Assembly: GCF_013167895.1 (NCBI RefSeq)
Contig: NZ_BLWC01000001.1
Location: 1,364,001 to 1,428,000, forward strand
DNA length: 64,000 bases
Source of the DNA: Streptomyces fulvorobeus
GTDB taxonomy: Bacteria; Actinomycetota; Actinomycetes; Streptomycetales; Streptomycetaceae
Direction: 5' to 3'
Part shown: positions 47,478 through 56,800 of the stretch, piece after piece
How the letters are laid out: every line of letters begins with the position of its first letter
Numbering within the stretch: the stretch's first letter is position 1
Notes under the pieces: model-generated
What the model was told of the DNA's origin: nothing
What the model saw: the letters and a program-made list of their open reading frames with translations, nothing else
Database searches by the model: none
Position numbers and translations under genes: made by a program

Positions 47478-48286
47478 TCAGCGCTTTCGAACGCCTTCGG
47501 CCAGTTCGGCCGCGAGCGCGCGGACCGCTTCCAGACCGGCGGCCTCGTCGGGAGCGTCCAGCAACTGCTTGACGAAGGCCGAGCCGACGATCACGCCGTC
47601 CGCGAAGCCGGCGACCTCCTGGGCCTGCGCTGCGTCGGAGACGCCGAGCCCCACGCAGACCGGCAGGCCGGTGGTGGCGCGGGTGCGCCGCACGAGGTCC
47701 TGGGCCTGCTCGCCGACCGACACCCGGGTGCCGGTGACGCCCATGAGGGAGGCCGCGTAGACGAAGCCCGAGCCCGCCGCCGTGATGGTGGCGAGACGCT
47801 TGTCCTGGCTGCTCGGCGCGACGACGAACACGGTCGCGAGGCCGTGCTCGGCCGCGTGCTCACGCCATACCGCCGACTCCTGGACCGGCAGGTCGGGCAG
47901 GATGCACCCGGCGCCGCCCGCCTCGGCGAGCTCCGCGGTGAAGCGGGCGATGCCGTACCGGTCGATGGGGTTCCAGTACGTCATGACGAGGACCGGGACG
48001 CCGGTCGCCTCGTACACCTCGCGGACCGTCCGCATCACGTCGGCGATCCTGACGCCGCCGCGCAGCGCGATGTCGTCGGCGGTCTGGATGACCGGTCCGT
48101 CGAGCACCGGGTCGCTGTGCGGCAGGCCGACCTCGACGACGTCCGCGCCGCCGGCGATGACCGCCTTGACCGCGGCGATGGCGCCGTCGACGGTCGGGAA
48201 CCCGGCGGGCAGGTAGGCGATGAGCGCCGCCCGGTCCTCCGCCTTCGCCTTGGCGAGGACGGTGTCCAACAGCTCCACGTTGCCGC

Positions 48287-48290
<4 letters not shown>
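47478..48290 (-). CDS. trpA: Tryptophan synthase alpha subunit
   Basis: This 270-residue subunit cleaves indole-3-glycerol phosphate to indole and glyceraldehyde 3-phosphate. The YLPAGFP segment, the [17 protein letters not shown] loop with catalytic Asp and GxGVSDAAQ region mark the TIM barrel. The GTG start overlaps the trpB stop (GTGA), which favours balanced synthesis of the two subunits. It ends the trpCMBA run, followed by a hairpin. Confidence 0.96.
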
Positions 48291-49567
<1,277 letters not shown>

Positions 49568-49670
49568 GCGACATGCTCCTCGACATTGCAACGGATGGAT
49601 TCACCGTGTGCGCCGTGGGGCGAGCGCCACGCCCACCGCGGTGCGGTCGGTGCGGTGCGGTCGTGCGGGT

Positions 49671-49692
49671 CCCCCGTCTGCTGCGACGGGGG
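49671..49692 (-). promoter_or_regulatory. Hairpin in the trpM-trpB spacer
   Basis: CCCCCGTC (49671-49678) pairs with GACGGGGG (49685-49692) over a 6-nt loop, 17 bp past the trpM stop. A run of GGTGCGGT-like direct repeats lies at about 49639-49667, towards trpB. The pair could tune trpBA expression, but the function is unknown. Confidence 0.4.
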
Positions 49693-49709
49693 GTGACGGC
49701 CGGGGCTCG

Positions 49710-49925
49710 CTACGGCGCGGACCCCGTGCGCCATCGCATGCCGTTGACCTGTCCCGGCTCGTCGCCGATCACGTACCGCACGCGCCGGCCGTGCACGCGC
49801 CTGGCGGGGGCGCGGCAGCCGCGGGGGCGGCAGCCGCGGGCCAGCGGCGCGTGCGGGACCCGGGCGCCCGCCCCGACGGGGCGCGAGCCCTGCCGGAGGC
49901 GGCGTACGGGACGGTCGGCGGACAT
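49710..49925 (-). CDS. trpM: TrpM, tryptophan biosynthesis modulator
   Basis: This 71-residue basic protein lies between trpC and trpB, as trpM does in S. coelicolor, where it affects tryptophan synthesis and differentiation. The N-terminus is Arg-rich with two Cys residues, and the C-terminal VRYVIGDEPGQVNGMRWR is the recognisable conserved part. The ATG is 8 bp past the trpC stop with GGAG-like bases upstream. The mechanism is not known. Confidence 0.85.
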   Translation of the reverse strand: MSADRPVRRLRQGSRPVGAGARVPHAPLARGCRPRGCRAPARRVHGRRVRYVIGDEPGQVNGMRWRTGSAP

Positions 49926-49933
49926 CGGAGTGG

Positions 49934-50743
49934 TCAGCCCCGTCCGTGCCGGAGAGCGGGGTGGGCACCCGCGGCGACCAGGTCGGCGACGGCGGCCCGC
50001 GGGTCGCGGCCGGTGACCAGGGACTCGCCGACGAGCACGGCGTCGGCGCCCGCGTTGGCGTAGGCGATCAGGTCGTGCGGCCCGCGGACTCCGGACTCGG
50101 CGACCTTGACGATGTGGTCGGGGATCTCGGGGGCGACGCGCTCGAAGGTGGAGCGGTCGACCTTGAGGTCCTTCAGGTTGCGCGCGTTGACACCGATGAT
50201 CTTCGCTCCGGCGTCGACCGCGCGCTCCGCCTCCTCCTCGTCGTGCGCTTCGACGAGCGGCGTCAGGCCGATCGACTCGGCGCGCTCGATCAGCGAGACC
50301 AGGGCCTCCTGGTCGAGGGCGGCGACGATCAGCAGCGCGAGGTCGGCGCCGTAGGCGCGGGCCTCCCACAGCTGGTACGAGGTGACGATGAAGTCCTTGC
50401 GCAGGATCGGGGTGTCGACCTTCGCGCGGACGGCCTCCAGGTCCGCGAGCGAGCCGCCGAAGCGGCGCTCCTCGGTGAGGACGGAGATGACGGACGCGCC
50501 GCCGGCCTCGTAGTCCGCGGCGAGCGCGGCCGGGTCGGCGATCGCGGCCAGGGCCCCCTTGGAGGGGCTGGAACGCTTGACCTCGCAGATGACGGTCACG
50601 CCCTCGCCGCGCAGTGCGGCGACCCCGTCCTTCGCCGCGGGAGCGCGGGCCGCGCGCTCCTTGAGCTCGTCGAGGCTGACGCGCGTCTGCCGCTCCGCGA
50701 GGTCGGCGCGAACGCCTTCGATGATCTCGTCGAGCACACTCAC
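49934..50743 (-). CDS. trpC: Indole-3-glycerol phosphate synthase
   Basis: This 269-residue TIM-barrel enzyme closes the indole ring. [12 protein letters not shown] contains the catalytic lysine, ILRKDFIV the second, and [12 protein letters not shown] and VAESGV complete the site. GTG 50743 has AAGGGGG upstream; a second GTG six bases later is possible. The 124-bp upstream gap has no Trp-rich leader peptide. Confidence 0.96.
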   Translation of the reverse strand: MSVLDEIIEGVRADLAERQTRVSLDELKERAARAPAAKDGVAALRGEGVTVICEVKRSSPSKGALAAIADPAALAADYEAGGASVISVLTEERRFGGSLADLEAVRAKVDTPILRKDFIVTSYQLWEARAYGADLALLIVAALDQEALVSLIERAESIGLTPLVEAHDEEEAERAVDAGAKIIGVNARNLKDLKVDRSTFERVAPEIPDHIVKVAESGVRGPHDLIAYANAGADAVLVGESLVTGRDPRAAVADLVAAGAHPALRHGRG

Positions 50744-50867
50744 GCGAGCGGCCCCCTTCCGGGACGGTGATGACGGTGATGAGAGAACAGGATCAGCCAT
50801 CCCGATGGTATCCGCAGGAGGCCGCCTGGCCCGCATCGTGTCGACACGCGTCCCAGTACCTGGGCAT

Positions 50868-51356
50868 TCACGGCGCCAGCGCCGATCCGAACGGCAGATT
50901 CCGGACGATCGCGAAGATCAGCAGCAGCGCGCCGGCGCCCCACCAGAGGACCGGGGCGAGCGCGATGCGCAGGGGCTCGCCCCGGCTCGCGCGGACCACC
51001 CACAGCACCCAGACGACGGCGGACACGGCGTAGCCGGCGACGGCGACGGCGTTCGAGCCCAGTGCGGTGGCGAGGTCGCCGTGTGCGAAGGCGTGGGCGC
51101 TGCGCAGGCCGCCGCAGCCGGGGCAGAGCACTCCGGTGAGCTGGAGCAGCGGGCAGACCGGGTAGTGGCCCGGTTCGTTCGGGTCGACCGTGCCCACGTA
51201 ACCGAAGGCTCCGAGGACGAGGGCGAGCACGCCCGCGGGGGCGGCGAGCCGCCTGAGCCGGGAGGTGCGCTCACGGGCGGAGCCGGGGACGGGGGCGGTG
51301 GCGGGCGGGGGGCCGTCCGGGAGCGGGGCGGCGTCTTGGGCTGGCGAGGCGTCCAC
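50868..51356 (-). CDS. DUF2752 membrane protein
   Basis: This 162-residue protein has about three membrane segments and the DUF2752 signature [20 protein letters not shown]. The function of the family is unknown. The start is uncertain, since GTG 51356 and GTG 51377 are both possible. It lies between trpE and trpC on the same strand, so it may be part of the trp transcript. Confidence 0.82.
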   Translation of the reverse strand: MDASPAQDAAPLPDGPPPATAPVPGSARERTSRLRRLAAPAGVLALVLGAFGYVGTVDPNEPGHYPVCPLLQLTGVLCPGCGGLRSAHAFAHGDLATALGSNAVAVAGYAVSAVVWVLWVVRASRGEPLRIALAPVLWWGAGALLLIFAIVRNLPFGSALAP

Positions 51357-51436
51357 CCGGTGATTGTCCCCGTTCACGCGGCGAGGCGCAGCCCGGGCCG
51401 GGCCGCGCCTCGCGTGGTGTTTCCGGTGGCCGGACG

Positions 51437-51685
51437 TCAGGACGTCTGGGCCTGGCCCGCCCGTGCCCTGGCCTGCGCCACTTCGTCCGACTCCTTCGGC
51501 ATGCCGAGCCCGGCGGCCCTCATGGCGAGACCGACGATGCCGCCGATGAAGATGACGGCGATGCCGGCCCAGAAGCCGAGCGGGTTGGCCGCGACCGTGA
51601 AGACGCCCGCGACACAGAAGCCGATGAACGCGATGATGACACCCGTCCAGGCGGCCGGGGTGTGTCCGTGGCTGGTGCCCGCCAT
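51437..51685 (-). CDS. HGxxPAAW-family small membrane protein
   Basis: This 82-residue protein starts MAGTSHGHTPAAWTGV, the motif that names the family, followed by two membrane segments and a charged tail. GAGGAG precedes the ATG. It is actinobacterial and of unknown function, and sits within the trp region. Confidence 0.85.
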   Translation of the reverse strand: MAGTSHGHTPAAWTGVIIAFIGFCVAGVFTVAANPLGFWAGIAVIFIGGIVGLAMRAAGLGMPKESDEVAQARARAGQAQTS

Positions 51686-51780
51686 GAGTTGCTCCTCGTT
51701 GGTGTTGCGCTGAAGGTGTCGCTGTGCGGAAAGCTCGCTCCCATTGTCCCGTACGCGCGGGTGGGGCGTGAGCTGGGGGG

Positions 51781-52439
51781 TCATGCCTCGCGCGTGGGGT
51801 CCTCGCCGCGGTCCAGGGCCTTCCAGAGGTCCTCGGGGCGGTCGGGGTCCGGGGCGGTGAGCGCGGCCCTGCGGGGGCGGGGGAGCCGTCGCGCTCGTAC
51901 CGTCCCGACATGGTGGGCCAGCGGCTTCCGTGGCGCAGGGCGAGCAGCCCCGCGAGCAGGATCAGCAGCCCGCCGGCGGCCGTGACGTAGGGCCAGGCGG
52001 TGTGGGTCAGGGCATCGATGGTGGCCGAGGTGTTCCCGGTGGTCTGCGCGGCCTTCTCGTCCAGGGCAGCGCTGTCGGAACCACCGGAACCGGCGCTCAG
52101 GGCGGCGCCCAGGCCACTGAGGGCGAGGAGTCCGGCGACCAGTACGCGGCCGGCGCCCCGGACCGCGAACACGGCGACGAGGGCGGCCAGCGCGACGACG
52201 GCCAGGGCCGCGGGCAGGCCCGTGACCTCCTGGCCCTCGGCCGTCAGGGGCAGGGTCCCGCCGCCTACCGCGGCCTCGCCCTTCGCCCACGTCTGTCCGG
52301 ACGCGAGCAGAACGACGGTCGAGCCCGCCGCCCCGAGGAGCAGGGCGGCGGCCAGGCTCCGGCGGTTTCCCGCGCTGTCGGGCGCGGTGGCGGCTCGGTC
52401 ACGGGTCGGGGGTACGGGCACAGCACTCACGTACTCCAC
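51781..52439 (-). pseudogene. TIGR02234 Trp-region membrane protein with one frameshift
   Basis: The frame opens at GTG 52439 and encodes four membrane segments typical of the Trp-region conserved membrane protein. After MSGRYERDGSP the correct continuation RPRRAALTAPDPDRPEDLWKAL is found in another frame ending at 51781. One base is missing in the paired G-runs at 51873-51883. With it restored the protein has 219 residues. Sequencing error is likelier than loss. Confidence 0.85.
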
Positions 52440-52453
52440 TATCCCTTACGCCT

Positions 52454-53947
52454 TCAGAGCGCGTGGAGGCGGTTGGCCGTGTGGACGGCGCGCAGGACCG
52501 CGGCGGCCTTGTTGCGGCATTCGGTGTCCTCGGAGACCGGGTCGGAGTCGGCGACGACGCCCGCTCCGGCCTGGACGTACGCGGTGCCGTCGCGCAGGAG
52601 GGCGGTACGGATGGCGATGGCGGTGTCGGAGTCGCCCGCGAAGTCGAGGTAGCCGACGCAGCCTCCGTACAGTCCGCGCCTGGTCGGTTCCAGCTCCTCG
52701 ATGATCTGCATGGCGCGCGGCTTGGGCGCTCCGGAGAGGGTGCCCGCGGGGAAGCAGGCGGTGAGGACGTCGAACGCGGTGCGGTCGTCGGCGACGCGGC
52801 CGGTGACGGTGGAGACGATGTGCATCACGTGCGAGTACCGCTCGACGGACATGAAGTCGACGACCTCGACGCTGCCGGGTTCGCAGACCCGCCCCAGGTC
52901 GTTGCGGCCGAGGTCGACGAGCATCAGGTGCTCGGCGCGCTCCTTCGGGTCGGCGAGGAGTTCGTCCGCGAGGGCCTGGTCCTCCCGCGGGGTGGCGCCG
53001 CGGTGCCGGGTGCCCGCGATGGGGTGGACCATGGCCCGCCCGTCCTCCACCTTGACCAGGGCCTCCGGGCTGGAGCCGACGACGTCGAAGCCGTCGAAGC
53101 GCAGGAGGTACATGTACGGCGAGGGGTTGGTGGCGCGCAGCACCCGGTAGACGTCCAGGGCGCTCGCCGTGCACGGGGTCTCGAAGCGCTGGGAGGGCAC
53201 CACCTGGAAGGCTTCGCCGGCCCTGATGCGCTCCTTGATGTCGTCGACGGCGTCCTGGTAGGCCGGGCCGCCCCAGAGGGCGGTGTACGGCGGGAGTTCG
53301 GAGGGCGGCAGCGCGGTGGGGGCGTTCTCGACGGGGCGGCGGAGGTCCTGCTCCATGGCGTCGAGCCGGGTCACGGCGTCCGCGTACGCCTCGTCGGCGC
53401 CCGTCTGGAGGTCGTTGTGGTTGATCGCGTTGGCGATCAGGAGGACCGTGCCGTCCCAGTGGTCGAGGACGGCCAGGTCCGAGGTGAGCAGCATGGTGAG
53501 CTCGGGGAGCTTCAGGTCGTCCCCGCCGTGCTCCTCGATGCGTTCCAGCCGGCGCACGATGTCGTAACCGAGGTAGCCGACCATGCCGCCGGTGAACGGC
53601 GGCAGCTTCTCGTCGTCGGTCAGGTCGCGCGGCGTGTGGAGGGTCTCGATGGTGGCGCGCAGGGCGTGCAGCGGGTCCCCGTCCGTGGGGACTCCGACGG
53701 GTGGGGTGCCCAGCCAGTGGGCCTGTCCGTCGCGGACCGTCAGGGTGGCGGCGCTGCGGACGCCGATGAAGGAGTAGCGGGACCAGGTCCGGCCGTTCTC
53801 CGCGGATTCCAGCAGGAAGGTGCCGGTGCGTTCGGCCGCGAGCTTGCGGTAGAGCCCGACCGGGGTGTCGCCGTCCGCGAGGAGCCGGCGGCTGACGGGG
53901 ATGACGCGCCGGTCGACGGCCAGCTTGCGGAAGGTCTCAAGATCCAT
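52454..53947 (-). CDS. trpE: Anthranilate synthase component I
   Basis: This 497-residue enzyme makes anthranilate from chorismate with ammonia supplied by a TrpG partner, not in this window. The N-terminal [18 protein letters not shown] is the tryptophan-feedback LLES site. The chorismate-binding domain has [19 protein letters not shown] and [15 protein letters not shown] 53947 lies 11 bp past the hisI stop, so no attenuator separates them. Confidence 0.97.
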   Translation of the reverse strand: MDLETFRKLAVDRRVIPVSRRLLADGDTPVGLYRKLAAERTGTFLLESAENGRTWSRYSFIGVRSAATLTVRDGQAHWLGTPPVGVPTDGDPLHALRATIETLHTPRDLTDDEKLPPFTGGMVGYLGYDIVRRLERIEEHGGDDLKLPELTMLLTSDLAVLDHWDGTVLLIANAINHNDLQTGADEAYADAVTRLDAMEQDLRRPVENAPTALPPSELPPYTALWGGPAYQDAVDDIKERIRAGEAFQVVPSQRFETPCTASALDVYRVLRATNPSPYMYLLRFDGFDVVGSSPEALVKVEDGRAMVHPIAGTRHRGATPREDQALADELLADPKERAEHLMLVDLGRNDLGRVCEPGSVEVVDFMSVERYSHVMHIVSTVTGRVADDRTAFDVLTACFPAGTLSGAPKPRAMQIIEELEPTRRGLYGGCVGYLDFAGDSDTAIAIRTALLRDGTAYVQAGAGVVADSDPVSEDTECRNKAAAVLRAVHTANRLHAL

Positions 53948-53958
53948 GGCCGGTGACC

Positions 53959-54351
53959 TTACTCGGCGAGGGGGAGGACGTCGGCGTCGAAGCAGGTGCG
54001 GTCGCCCGTGTGGCAGGCGGCGCCCGTCTGGTCCACCCGGACGAGGACGGTGTCGGCGTCGCAGTCCAGCGCCACGGATCTCACCCGCTGGACGTGGCCG
54101 GAGGTGTCGCCCTTGACCCAGTACTCCTGGCGGCTGCGGGACCAGTAGGTGCAGCGGCCCGTGGTGAGGGTGCGGTGCAGCGCCTCGTCGTCCATCCAGC
54201 CGAGCATCAGGACCTCGCCCGTGTCGTACTGCTGGGCGATGGCCGGGACCAGCCCGTCGGCGCCGCGCCTGAGGCGGGCGGCGATGGCGGGGTCGAGGCT
54301 GCTGGCGGGCGTACCGGGCGACGGGGCGCCGGGCGTGGGCGTGCTGGTCAT
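53959..54351 (-). CDS. hisI: Phosphoribosyl-AMP cyclohydrolase
   Basis: This 130-residue zinc enzyme opens the ring of phosphoribosyl-AMP in histidine synthesis. [14 protein letters not shown], the YWSRSR strand and the metal cysteines in [10 protein letters not shown] and [12 protein letters not shown] are present. ATG 54351 gives the normal length. It is detached from the his operon at 61-64 kb and leads the trpE transcript. Confidence 0.95.
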   Translation of the reverse strand: MTSTPTPGAPSPGTPASSLDPAIAARLRRGADGLVPAIAQQYDTGEVLMLGWMDDEALHRTLTTGRCTYWSRSRQEYWVKGDTSGHVQRVRSVALDCDADTVLVRVDQTGAACHTGDRTCFDADVLPLAE

Positions 54352-54436
54352 GGCCCCCATTGTGCCGTGCCGGGAAGGGCCTTCCGGGCGGGCGTCCACT
54401 GGGCGGACGGCGGGGCGCGGTCGTACCCTGGCGGAC

Positions 54437-55069
54437 ATGTCGACCCATGCGAAGCGTGAACGTCTTCTGTTCGCCGACCTGCTGGAGGCGGCGGGTCCCG
54501 ACGCGCCGACGCTCTGCGAGGGCTGGCGTACCCGTGACCTGGCCGCCCATGCGGTGGTGCGCGAGCGGCGCCCGGACGCGGCGGGCGGAGTGGTCCTGGG
54601 AGCACTCAGGAACCGGCTGGAGCGGGTGCAGGCCGAGTTCGCCGCGAAGCCCTACGAGGAGCTGGTCCAGCTCATCCGCACGGGTCCGCCGAGGCTCTCC
54701 CCGTTCGCCCTGAAGCAGGTGGACGAGGCGGCGAACACGGTCGAGTTCTACGTCCACGCGGAGGACGTCCGCCGGGCCCAGCCCGACTGGTCGCCCCGTG
54801 AGCTGGACGCGGTCTTCGCCGACGCGCTCTGGTCGCGTCTGGAACGGACGGCCCGGCTGGTGGGCCGCCGGTCCCCGGTCGGGCTGGTCCTGCGCCGCCC
54901 GGACGGCCGGACGGTGGTCGCGCGCAAGGGCTCCCCTGTGGTGACGGTGACCGGGGAACCGGGTGAGCTGCTGATGTTCCTGTTCGGGCGGCAGGACGTG
55001 GCGAAGGCCGGTCTGGAGGGCGATCAGGACGCGGTGGCCAGGCTGCGGCTGTCGCGCCTGGAGATGTAG
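54437..55069 (+). CDS. TIGR03085-family (DinB-like) metal-binding protein
   Basis: This 210-residue protein resembles the actinobacterial mycothiol-maleylpyruvate-isomerase/DinB-like families: an N-terminal four-helix bundle with [17 protein letters not shown], and [16 protein letters not shown] with a metal-binding His. No reaction is known. It diverges from hisI across 85 bp and is followed by a hairpin. Confidence 0.82.
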   Translation: MSTHAKRERLLFADLLEAAGPDAPTLCEGWRTRDLAAHAVVRERRPDAAGGVVLGALRNRLERVQAEFAAKPYEELVQLIRTGPPRLSPFALKQVDEAANTVEFYVHAEDVRRAQPDWSPRELDAVFADALWSRLERTARLVGRRSPVGLVLRRPDGRTVVARKGSPVVTVTGEPGELLMFLFGRQDVAKAGLEGDQDAVARLRLSRLEM

Positions 55070-55094
55070 GACCGGCGCGTCCGACGCGCCGGTC
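55070..55094 (+). terminator. Terminator directly after the TIGR03085 gene
   Basis: A 10-bp perfect stem (55070-55079 with 55085-55094) begins at the base after the stop codon. Confidence 0.65.
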
Positions 55095-55239
55095 ACCGGC
55101 GGGACTCCGAAGCCGCGGGCGGCGGAGGCCGGCGGCCCGAACGTGCCGGTGGCGCCCCGGACAGCGCGCCGGTGGAGGACTGTGCGGGCGCGGACGTGGC
55201 GGGCGTACGTGGCGCCCGTCCGGCGATGGGGGGCCGGGA

Positions 55240-55275
55240 GGGCGGGGCAGGGTCCCCGAACCCCCGGCCCCGCCC
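55240..55275 (-). terminator. Terminator after the PucR-type regulator gene
   Basis: GGGCGGGGC (55240-55248) pairs with GCCCCGCCC (55267-55275), with an inner GGGT/ACCC stem. It abuts the regulator stop codon. The rest of the 206-bp convergent gap shows nothing else. Confidence 0.65.
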
Positions 55276-56592
55276 TCAGACGCCGAGCAGCCGGCGTGCC
55301 GCCAGCGCCAGGGAGACCTCCACCGCGTCGGACGGGCGTGTCAGACACCGGCCCGTCAGCTGCTCGAAGCGCCGCAGCCGGTTGAGCACCGTGTTGCGGT
55401 GGCAGTACAGCCGCGCCCCCGCCCGCTGCGCCGACCCGTCGGAGTCCAGCCAGGCGGTCAGCGTCCCGATCAGTACGTCGCGGTCGGCCGGGTCGAGGCG
55501 GTCGAGCGGCCCCAGCACCCGGGCGGCCAGTGCCCTGCCGAGGCCGGGGGACGAGACGACGAGCGCGGTCGGCAGGTGCTCGTCGAGCAGTACGACTCCG
55601 CCCGAGGAGGGGCAGGACCGCAGCGCGGTCTCGGCGAGCCGGCGCGCGTCGCCGAGCGCGGCGAGGCCGCCGACCACGGAGCTGATGCCGACCCGGGTCC
55701 CCGGCGCCGCCGACAAACCGCCTGCCAGTACGGCCAGTTCGTCCTGGTCCAGCGCCCGGCCGTGCGCGTCGCCCTCCACGGACGCGGACCCCGGGGCCAG
55801 TGCCAGGATCGCGAACTCGGTCTCCTGGCCCGGGTGCCACAGCACGTCCGTGCCGGCGGGCAGCGTCAGCGGCTGCTCGTCCGCGCCGTGCGGGGCCCGG
55901 CGCGCGGCGGCGACCGCGAGCACGGCGTACCGGCCGTCCACCGGAAGCCCCAGCATCGCCGCCGCGTCCGGCAGCTCCGCGATCCTGGCCGTGCCGTCGA
56001 GCAGGGCGGCCGTCATCAGGCGCTGCTGGTTCTCGCGCCGCCAGACCAGCCTGCGTTCGGCCTGCCGGTAGGCGTCCGCGACCACGGCGCAGTGCTCGTC
56101 GACGAAGTTCCAGACGTCGGCGGCGACATGCACGAGCAGTCTGATGTCCTCGGGGTGGCGGCGCGCGGTCTCGTCGACGAGGTCCTGCCAGACCATCGCG
56201 CCGCCCATCCGGAAGGCGTGCAGCACCGCGTCCAGGGGTACGCCCTGCTTGGCCCGGGCCTCGCCGATCCACCGGGAGGTCCGGTGGGCGGCCTCCCGGG
56301 ACTCGCGGGGCCGGAGGAGAGAACCGACGTTGTGCCGCAGGGAGTGGTGCACCTCCTGCCACACCTCGGCCGGTTCGTTCTCGATGGCGGTGCGGTACCC
56401 GGGTTCCTGCTCCCGGAGCGCCTCGACGAGCCGGTCCGTGAGCTCGGGCAGGCCCGCGATGAGCACCCGGGCGGCCCGGTGCAGTACGGCGACGGCCTCG
56501 CGGTCGGCCAGCGAACGGAAGCGGTGCGGCGACGGCGCTACGGGGGGCGGCCCGTGCAGCGCCCTGATCCGTGAACGTACGACCTGTGGCAT
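55276..56592 (-). CDS. PucR-family transcriptional regulator
   Basis: This 438-residue regulator has a GGDEF-like central domain and the C-terminal PucR helix-turn-helix: [19 protein letters not shown] followed by [18 protein letters not shown]. The N-terminal 180 residues resemble the sensor part of actinobacterial PucR/CdaR-like proteins. ATG 56592 has GGAGG six bases upstream. No catabolic target is adjacent. Confidence 0.92.
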   Translation of the reverse strand: MPQVVRSRIRALHGPPPVAPSPHRFRSLADREAVAVLHRAARVLIAGLPELTDRLVEALREQEPGYRTAIENEPAEVWQEVHHSLRHNVGSLLRPRESREAAHRTSRWIGEARAKQGVPLDAVLHAFRMGGAMVWQDLVDETARRHPEDIRLLVHVAADVWNFVDEHCAVVADAYRQAERRLVWRRENQQRLMTAALLDGTARIAELPDAAAMLGLPVDGRYAVLAVAAARRAPHGADEQPLTLPAGTDVLWHPGQETEFAILALAPGSASVEGDAHGRALDQDELAVLAGGLSAAPGTRVGISSVVGGLAALGDARRLAETALRSCPSSGGVVLLDEHLPTALVVSSPGLGRALAARVLGPLDRLDPADRDVLIGTLTAWLDSDGSAQRAGARLYCHRNTVLNRLRRFEQLTGRCLTRPSDAVEVSLALAARRLLGV

Positions 56593-56700
56593 GGCGGCCT
56601 CCACCGGGAATCGGCCGGCTCGTGGACAGACCGGCTCCGGTGACCCGGCCCGGCCTTGGGCACGAGCACACCGAATGATCCTGACGCCCGCAGAATGGCA

Positions 56701-56716
56701 TACCGCCCAGTCGGTA
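56701..56716. promoter_or_regulatory. TetR-type operator-like dyad upstream of the PucR gene
   Basis: TACCGCC-CA-GTCGGTA is an inverted repeat with one mismatch, closely like the TACCGAC-GTCGGTA operators of many Streptomyces TetR proteins. It lies 109 bp upstream of the regulator start and 85 bp below the LAL gene stop. No tetR gene is in the window. Confidence 0.45.
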
Positions 56717-56800
56717 CCTAGGGGTCTGCGGAGTTCTTATCATCACGGTCCTGCAACCTCCCGGACACATGCGGTCGCCGGAGCACCGGAACGCCGCCCC

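Noticed and set aside
50744..50867. Trp leader peptide/attenuator upstream of trpC
   Set aside because: A frame ending beside the trpC start has only one Trp codon and no start with a ribosome site. No terminator/antiterminator pair was found.
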